Below the pieces are notes generated by a model. That model did no database searches. It was not told where the DNA came from and saw only the letters and a program-made list of their open reading frames with translations. The position numbers and the translations under genes are program-made. From CAVYXZ01 sp965223835 (GTDB lineage: Bacteria; Chloroflexota; Anaerolineae; Aggregatilineales; Phototrophicaceae), in contig CBDCXQ010000001.1 in assembly GCA_965223835.1 (NCBI GenBank), positions 3,968,001 through 4,032,000 of the forward strand: a stretch of DNA of 64,000 bases. The letters run 5' to 3'. Of the stretch, positions 59,177-64,000 are shown one piece after another; position 1 is the stretch's first letter; the number at the start of each line of letters is the position of its first letter.

Positions 59177-59393
59177 TGGCGCTTTCCTCACTTGCAACCG
59201 CAGCAGCCAGGCGACGTTCGTTGAGTACCGTCTGACACCGGGCAATATCACGCCGGGTGTACTTAAGCTGATTGGTATCTTCTAACTGACCTGACGATAA
59301 CTGGAGACGTAATTTAAACAGCGCCTCTTTCAGGTCCTCAATCTCATCCAGAATCTGCTCGTCAGATAATTCCCGCAGTTCACGCACCTTCAT
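59169..59393 (-). CDS. rpmC: Ribosomal protein uL29
   Basis: 74 residues. Seen: 'MKVRELRELSDEQILDEIED', 'LFKLRLQLSSGQLEDTNQLK' and 'RRDIARCQTVLNER'. It starts at the last base of rplP and overlaps rpsQ by eight bases. It sits at the tunnel exit. Confidence 0.95.
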   Translation of the reverse strand: MKVRELRELSDEQILDEIEDLKEALFKLRLQLSSGQLEDTNQLKYTRRDIARCQTVLNERRLAAAVASEESANA

Positions 59394-59827
59394 TAACCCA
59401 CCTCCTGACCGGAAATAGGATCGACGCGGCGAATGAACTTGGTTTTACATGGCAGCTTATACGCGGCTAGCCGCAGCGCTTCGCGGGCTTCTTCTTCGGT
59501 GATGCCGCCCATCTCGAACAATACGCGTCCGGGCCGGATTACCGCGACATAAAACTCAACCGAGCCTTTGCCCTTGCCCATCCGGGTTTCAGCCGCTTTT
59601 TGCGTGACCGGTTTATCCGGGAAAACCCGAATCCAGATTTTGCCCCGGCGACGCACAAACCGCACCATCGCCCGCCGCGCCGCCTCTATCTGGCGACTGG
59701 TCAGCCAGACCGGCTCTGTCGCCTGGAGGCCATATTCACCGAACTGCACACTGGCTCCGCGCTGGGTAGTCCCCTTCATGCGACCGCGACTTTGCTTACG
59801 CCATTTTGTTTTCTTCGGCATTAACAT
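59393..59827 (-). CDS. rplP: Ribosomal protein uL16
   Basis: 144 residues, with the typical start 'MLMPKKTKWRKQSRGRMKGT'. Seen: 'FGEYGLQATEPVWLTSRQIE', 'RRGKIWIRVFPDKPVTQKAA' and 'MGKGKGSVEFYVAVIRPGRV'. It organises the aminoacyl-tRNA site of the large subunit. Confidence 0.96.
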   Translation of the reverse strand: MLMPKKTKWRKQSRGRMKGTTQRGASVQFGEYGLQATEPVWLTSRQIEAARRAMVRFVRRRGKIWIRVFPDKPVTQKAAETRMGKGKGSVEFYVAVIRPGRVLFEMGGITEEEAREALRLAAYKLPCKTKFIRRVDPISGQEVG

Positions 59828-59838
59828 CGCGTTTACTC

Positions 59839-60516
59839 CTACTTGTTGTTACCGTCGGACGAATCCTTGGCCTCAGACCCGGTATAGTTGAGGATGTCAC
59901 CCCGATAAACCCATACCTTGATGCCAATGCGACCAAACGTCGTCAGCGCTTCCGCCGTGCCATAATCGACATCAGCACGCAGCGTATTGCGCGGGATACG
60001 GCCTTCACTCTGCCATTCCCGCCGCGCCATATCCGACCCGCCCAGGCGACCACTGGCTTCGACACGGATACCCTGTGCCCCTTGCCGCATAGCCTGGCCG
60101 ATCGCACGTTTGATGGCCCGGCTGTGACCAATTCGGCGTTGTAGCTGACCAGCAATATTCTCGGCGATCAACGTCGCATCGGTATCGGGCTTATCAATCT
60201 CGCTAACCTCGACCTTGACTTTCTTACCGTCAGTCAGTTTCTCGAGGTCCTGGCGCAACTGCTTAACAGCCTCGCCCTTCCGACCAATGACAATGCCGGG
60301 CCGGGCAGTATGAATGTTGACTAGCAATTGGTTGGGATAACGCTCAATCTCAACCCGTGAGATACCCGCCCGGTCATTACTGCCTTTGACAAAGCGCCGG
60401 ATGGCGAAATCTTCATGGAGCAGGTCGGAGTAGCGGCTGCCTTCGGCATACCACCGTGCATCCCAGTCTCGAATAACTTTTAATCGGTACCCAATCGGGT
60501 GAATTTTGCGACCCAT
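59839..60516 (-). CDS. rpsC: Ribosomal protein uS3
   Basis: 225 residues. Seen: 'MGRKIHPIGYRLKVIRDWDA', a KH domain with 'VNIHTARPGIVIGRKGEAVK', 'ISGRLGGSDMARREW'-like segment (here 'EASGRLGGSDMARREWQSEG') and 'VKVWVYRGDIL'-like end (here 'IKVWVYRGDILNYTG'). It lines the mRNA entry. Confidence 0.96.
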   Translation of the reverse strand: MGRKIHPIGYRLKVIRDWDARWYAEGSRYSDLLHEDFAIRRFVKGSNDRAGISRVEIERYPNQLLVNIHTARPGIVIGRKGEAVKQLRQDLEKLTDGKKVKVEVSEIDKPDTDATLIAENIAGQLQRRIGHSRAIKRAIGQAMRQGAQGIRVEASGRLGGSDMARREWQSEGRIPRNTLRADVDYGTAEALTTFGRIGIKVWVYRGDILNYTGSEAKDSSDGNNK

Positions 60517-60519
60517 AGG

Positions 60520-60861
60520 CTATATATCCTCTTGTTCATCCAGAATAACCGTCAGGTGTGCTGTACGTTTCACCCGGGGTTTATAACGGCCCCGTGCACC
60601 GGCTTTCATGCGCTTCATGGACGGGCCTTCATCAGCAAAAATCTGCTTGATATACAACGCACCCTGATTCAGGTCAAAATTATTGACCGCATTTGCCAGC
60701 GCTGAGGCGACGGTTTTTCCCACCAGTTCTGAGCCTTTTTGCGGCATATATTCCAGCACGGTAATCGCCTGTTCGGCGCCCATGCCACGTACCTGGTCAC
60801 AAACCAGCCGCAACTTCTGGGCCGAGATGGGAAGATTGGTGTTTTTGGCTTTAACTTCCAT
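60520..60861 (-). CDS. rplV: Ribosomal protein uL22
   Basis: 113 residues. Seen: 'NLPISAQKLRLVCDQVRGMG', 'TVASALANAVNNFDLNQGAL', 'IFADEGPSMKRMKAGARGRY' and 'RTAHLTVIL'. The long loop reaches into the exit tunnel. Confidence 0.96.
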   Translation of the reverse strand: MEVKAKNTNLPISAQKLRLVCDQVRGMGAEQAITVLEYMPQKGSELVGKTVASALANAVNNFDLNQGALYIKQIFADEGPSMKRMKAGARGRYKPRVKRTAHLTVILDEQEDI

Positions 60862-60863
60862 CG

Positions 60864-61136
60864 TTACCGTCTCTTCCGTTCGGCCAGATGACCGCGATAG
60901 GTGCGGGTGGGCGCGAATTCGCCCAGTTTGTGGCCGACCATGTTCTCGGTAATATAGATCGGCACATGGCGCCGACCATCATGCACCGCAATCGTGTGAC
61001 CCACCATATTCGGGAAGATTGTGCTGGCACGGCTCCAGGTGCGTACAACCACCTTCTTACCGTCGTCGTTCAGCTTCTCAATCTTCTTGTAAAGTTTGGG
61101 GCTGACAAATGGCCCCTTCTTCAATGAACGCGACAT
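60864..61136 (-). CDS. rpsS: Ribosomal protein uS19
   Basis: 90 residues. Seen: 'MSRSLKKGPFVSPKLYKKIE', 'TWSRASTIFPNMVGHTIAVH' and 'VGHKLGEFAPTRTYRGH'. It sits in the head of the small subunit beside uS13, and its stop lies two bases before rplV. Confidence 0.96.
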   Translation of the reverse strand: MSRSLKKGPFVSPKLYKKIEKLNDDGKKVVVRTWSRASTIFPNMVGHTIAVHDGRRHVPIYITENMVGHKLGEFAPTRTYRGHLAERKRR

Positions 61137-61151
61137 CGTAACAACCTTCCT

Positions 61152-61991
61152 CTACTTCCGCCGCCGACCACGCCGCCGCACGATATAGCGGTCGGTGCGT
61201 TTATTTGCGCGAGTCCGTTTACCCAGGGCCGGTTTACCCCAGGGCGTCTTGGGGCCGGGCATACCGATTGGTGAGCGCCCCTCACCACCACCGTGCGGGT
61301 GACTGGCCGGGTCCATCGCAGTGCCGCGCACGCTGGGCCGCCAGCCCATCCACCGCCGCCGCCCGGCTTTACCAAGCTTGATATTGCCATGATCGGTATT
61401 ACCAACTTGACCAATCGTTGCCATGCAGCGTTCGTGAATGTAGCGCACTTCGCCGCTGGGCAACCGCACCTGCGCATAGGTGCCTTCCTTAGCGAGCAAT
61501 TGTGCCGATGTTCCCGCCGCCCGCACCAGTTGGGCGCCTTTGCCCGGCGTTAGCTCAATATTATGCACCATTGTACCCACTGGAATATCGGAAATTGCCA
61601 GGGCATCACCCACCCGCAGGTTGGTATTCTCCAGCCCATTGCCAATCCGATCGCCCACCCGCAGGCCCAGTGGCGCAATGATATAGCGCTTCTCGCCATC
61701 CTCATACTGCACCAGCGCAATCCGTGCCGAACGGTTCGGATCATACTCCACTGTCAGCACTTCGGCGGTGCTGTCGAACTTATCACGCTTCCAGTCAATC
61801 AGCCGATAGCGACGCTTGTGACCACCACCGCGATGACGCACCGTGATGCGGCCAGTATTGTTGCGCCCGCCTTTGCGCCGCAGCGCTTCAGTCAGTGACC
61901 GTTCAGGACGTGATCGCGTAATCTCCTCAAATGAGTGGCCCGTCATCCCCCGGCGGCCTGCCGAGGTGGGCTTGTAAACTTTTACCGGCAT
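61152..61991 (-). CDS. rplB: Ribosomal protein uL2
   Basis: 279 residues. Seen: 'GRNNTGRITVRHRGGGHKRR', 'VEYDPNRSARIALVQYEDGE', 'GTMVHNIELTPGKGAQLVRA' and 'DPASHPHGGGEGRSPIGMPG', including the His in the peptidyl-transferase region. Confidence 0.97.
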   Translation of the reverse strand: MPVKVYKPTSAGRRGMTGHSFEEITRSRPERSLTEALRRKGGRNNTGRITVRHRGGGHKRRYRLIDWKRDKFDSTAEVLTVEYDPNRSARIALVQYEDGEKRYIIAPLGLRVGDRIGNGLENTNLRVGDALAISDIPVGTMVHNIELTPGKGAQLVRAAGTSAQLLAKEGTYAQVRLPSGEVRYIHERCMATIGQVGNTDHGNIKLGKAGRRRWMGWRPSVRGTAMDPASHPHGGGEGRSPIGMPGPKTPWGKPALGKRTRANKRTDRYIVRRRGRRRK

Positions 61992-62007
61992 ACACTTTCC
62001 ACCTTAA

Positions 62008-62304
62008 CTAGGGATTAAACAGGTCGATTTCGTTACCCTCAGCCAGGGTAACAATCGCTTTTTTCCACCGGCGCGAACGCAAGTACCAGGCACGCCCCCG
62101 CCGACCGCGTTTGGCCGGTTGCACCATGGTGCGCACTTTTTCAACGTCCACATCAAAAACAACTTCAATCGCTTCTTTGATCTGGATCTTATTGGCGTTC
62201 AGCGCAACTTCGAAAACGTACTGGTTAAGTTCATCGGACTGAACCGTCGATTTTTCGGTTATCACTGGACGTTTAATCACGTCGTAAATATGCAAATCCG
62301 TCAT
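62008..62304 (-). CDS. rplW: Ribosomal protein uL23
   Basis: 98 residues. Seen: 'YDVIKRPVITEKSTVQSDEL', 'YVFEVALNANKIQIKEAIEV' and 'FDVDVEKVRTMVQPAKRGRR'. It lies at the tunnel exit, a docking point for trigger factor and SRP. Confidence 0.95.
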   Translation of the reverse strand: MTDLHIYDVIKRPVITEKSTVQSDELNQYVFEVALNANKIQIKEAIEVVFDVDVEKVRTMVQPAKRGRRGRAWYLRSRRWKKAIVTLAEGNEIDLFNP

Positions 62305-62305
62305 G

Positions 62306-62929
62306 TTACGCCCCCCAGATCGTTTTAATAATGTCGAGCGCGTCCAGCGGAATAATCACGCGGTCATGTCCCAACAAATCGCGAATATTGAGATAGTTGG
62401 CCCGCAGGTATTTGGCATTTGACAGGTTGCTGATACTGTTCTGAATGTTCTCGTTACCCTCAGCCAGTAGTACCAGTGTTTTGCTATCGCCTGCCAGCGT
62501 CTCCAGGATGCCCTGCATCTCTTTTGTCTTGGGTGTATCCATCGCAATGCGATCAACAATAATAAGCTGTTCATCGCGGGCCAGGGCGCTCAGGGCCGAG
62601 CGAATCGCTTCGCGGCGCATCTTCTTCGGCATATCTTTGGTATATTTACGGGGCCGGGGACCATGCGCCACGCCACCGCCAACGAAAATCGGGGCACTAC
62701 GAGCACCGTGTCGGGCGCGCCCGGTACCTTTTTGCCGGTACCATTTGGCCTTTGTCAACCGAACTTCACCCCGCGTTTTGGTTTTGTGTGTACCTAAACG
62801 GGCATTCGCAAGCTGGCGCACATAGGCCTGATGCATTAATCCCGTGTTGACTTCAACTTCGAAAATATCCGCCGGCAGCTCAATCTTTTGTACTTCCTTA
62901 CCGGCCTGATCTAATACTGGCATTTCCAT
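62306..62929 (-). CDS. rplD: Ribosomal protein uL4
   Basis: 207 residues. Seen: 'MHQAYVRQLANARLGTHKTK', 'WYRQKGTGRARHGARSAPIF', 'GGGVAHGPRPRKYTKDMPKK' and a C-terminal Rossmann-like part. It is an exit tunnel protein; the stop precedes rplW by one base. Confidence 0.96.
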   Translation of the reverse strand: MEMPVLDQAGKEVQKIELPADIFEVEVNTGLMHQAYVRQLANARLGTHKTKTRGEVRLTKAKWYRQKGTGRARHGARSAPIFVGGGVAHGPRPRKYTKDMPKKMRREAIRSALSALARDEQLIIVDRIAMDTPKTKEMQGILETLAGDSKTLVLLAEGNENIQNSISNLSNAKYLRANYLNIRDLLGHDRVIIPLDALDIIKTIWGA

Positions 62930-62965
62930 GGCGACTAACTCCTTCTCGCTTGCTGCTCAAACGAC

Positions 62966-63604
62966 TTATCGGCGACGTGGACGCGCCGGTTTGAGCATAA
63001 TGATGCCGCCATTACTACCGGGCACAGAGCCGCGCACAGCAATCATGTTCTGCTCGACATCGACCACCACAACTTCAAGATTCTCCATCGTGACTCGTTC
63101 GCTGCCCATATGACCGCCCATGCGCATCCCTTTAATGACGCGGCCAGGGGTCGAACCAGCACCAATGGAACCAGGGGCACGAGTCCGGTCTGACGCACCA
63201 TGCGTCACCGGCTGACGGTTGAAGTGATGGCGTTTGACGGTCCCGGCAAACCCCCGGCCCTTGCTGGTGCCGATCACATCAACCCGCTCACCGATTTCAA
63301 AAACATCGGCCTTAATTTCCTGGCCTTCTTCGACATCAACATCGCCATTGCGCACTCGGAACTCGCGCAAGTAACGCAGGGCAGGCAAATTGTTGCGCTT
63401 AAGATGACCCAACTGACCTTTCGTCAGGCGCTGTGGCTTGGTTTCGCCAAAGCCCAACTGAATGGCCGTATATCCATCACGTTCTGTCGTGCGCACCTGG
63501 GTCACATAGCAGGGACCTACTTCGAGAACGGTCACCGGAATCACGTTGCCGCTATCATCGAAGATCTGGGTCATCCCCACTTTTTTACCAATAATGCCCT
63601 TCAT
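62966..63604 (-). CDS. rplC: Ribosomal protein uL3
   Basis: 212 residues. The ATG at 63604 follows TTGGAGG closely; a TTG four codons earlier overlaps that site and is rejected. Seen: 'MKGIIGKKVGMTQIFDDSGN', 'GTSKGRGFAGTVKRHHFNRQ', 'THGASDRTRAPGSIGAGSTP' and 'MGGHMGSERVTMENL'. It contacts the peptidyl-transferase region. Confidence 0.96.
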   Translation of the reverse strand: MKGIIGKKVGMTQIFDDSGNVIPVTVLEVGPCYVTQVRTTERDGYTAIQLGFGETKPQRLTKGQLGHLKRNNLPALRYLREFRVRNGDVDVEEGQEIKADVFEIGERVDVIGTSKGRGFAGTVKRHHFNRQPVTHGASDRTRAPGSIGAGSTPGRVIKGMRMGGHMGSERVTMENLEVVVVDVEQNMIAVRGSVPGSNGGIIMLKPARPRRR

Positions 63605-63697
63605 AACGACCTCCAACGGGCATACGCGCTGTCAAGCAGACGTATCCCTTTCTGGTTAAACGCAGTGGCGGACCGGGCGCTGGCCCGCATACGCAGC

Positions 63698-64000
63698 TTA
63701 AATCTTGATTTCAATATCGACACCAGCGGGCAAGTTCAGCCGCATCAGGGTGTCAATCGTCTTACTATCCGGATCCAGCACATCGATCAGGCGTTTGTGG
63801 GTACGAATCTCAAAGTGTTCTTGCGATTCTTTATCGATGAACGGTCCCCGCCGCACCGTAAACCGCTCAATATGCGTCGGTAACGGGACCGGGCCAACCA
63901 CCCGGGCGCCGGTGCGTTCGGCGGTTTCGACAATGCGCTGGGCCGATTGATCAATCACTCGATGATCGTAGGCTTTTAACCGGATGCGAATCTTGTTCTT
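63698..64000 (-). CDS. rpsJ: Ribosomal protein uS10, 5' end cut by window edge
   Basis: 100 residues are visible and the frame is open to the right edge. Seen: 'KIRIRLKAYDHRVIDQSAQR' near the N-terminus, 'VGPVPLPTHIERFTVRRGPF' and 'THKRLIDVLDPDSKTIDTLM'. Comparison with the usual 102-105 residues suggests that only two or three N-terminal residues are missing. First gene of the S10 run seen here. Confidence 0.95.
   Translation of the reverse strand, partial: KNKIRIRLKAYDHRVIDQSAQRIVETAERTGARVVGPVPLPTHIERFTVRRGPFIDKESQEHFEIRTHKRLIDVLDPDSKTIDTLMRLNLPAGVDIEIKI

Noticed and set aside
63200..63883. 227-codon frame opposite rplC and rpsJ
   Set aside because: It is antisense to two ribosomal genes and has no ribosome site.

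Overview
The window looks like part of a Chloroflexota (Chloroflexi) chromosome, probably an Anaerolineae-like lineage. This is inferred from overall gene style: WD40/PD40 propeller proteins, a STAND NTPase with tetratricopeptide repeats, enolase-superfamily and phytanoyl-CoA dioxygenase genes, a single-chain L-serine ammonia-lyase, and the S10-spc-alpha ribosomal order ending rplQ-truA-rplM-rpsI. No phage, plasmid, CRISPR array or insertion sequence was found. Genus-level placement is not possible from sequence alone.

Layout. 1-4.2 kb: the 3' part of a STAND/TPR protein, a membrane-anchored beta-propeller protein, and three very small genes, two of which (50 and 113 aa) resemble a toxin-antitoxin pair. 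4.2-8.4 kb: an MFS exporter, a family 3 glycosidase and a nitroreductase. 8.5-19 kb: a surface polysaccharide cluster on the minus strand (three GT4 glycosyltransferases, two FkbM methyltransferases, another methyltransferase, a Wzy-like polymerase and a Wzx-like flippase), bordered by a divergent nucleotidyltransferase-like gene. 19-22.4 kb: two enolase-superfamily sugar-acid genes around a GntR regulator with a compact divergent promoter and operator. 22.4-28.7 kb: an inverted-repeat element, tRNA-Val(GAC), an acyl-CoA dehydrogenase under a palindromic operator, an FHA-receiver fusion, an SH3 plus M15-like secreted protein, and a TetR-SDR-VOC-methyltransferase unit with two matching operators. 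28.8-33.6 kb: a HEAT-repeat protein, an HExxH protein resembling cargo of contractile injection systems, a tandem pair of ArsR-like regulators, a double GNAT protein and a two-helix membrane peptide. 33.6-43.8 kb: serine ammonia-lyase, a PaiB-like FMN protein, an FAD amine oxidase-like protein, two phytanoyl-CoA dioxygenase-family proteins, a secreted beta-propeller and an OmpR-type two-component system. 43.9-47.2 kb: the ribulose monophosphate pair hxlA-hxlB with an SRPBCC gene, a DUF3105 protein and a methyltransferase.

47.3-64 kb is one long minus-strand run of translation genes: rpsJ (cut by the right edge), rplC, rplD, rplW, rplB, rpsS, rplV, rpsC, rplP, rpmC, rpsQ, rplN, rplX, rplE, rpsN, rpsH, rplF, rplR, rpsE, rpmD, rplO, secY, adk, map, rpmJ, rpsM, rpsK, rpoA, rplQ, truA, rplM, rpsI, closed by a clear intrinsic terminator. 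rpsD is absent between rpsK and rpoA, and infA is absent between map and rpmJ.

The most notable items are the HExxH protein at 29.6-30.8 kb, the small gene pair at 3.4-4.0 kb, the unusual zinc-site spacing in ribosomal protein uS14, three copies of a 104-115 base palindromic intergenic repeat, and several operators that can be read directly from the sequence.
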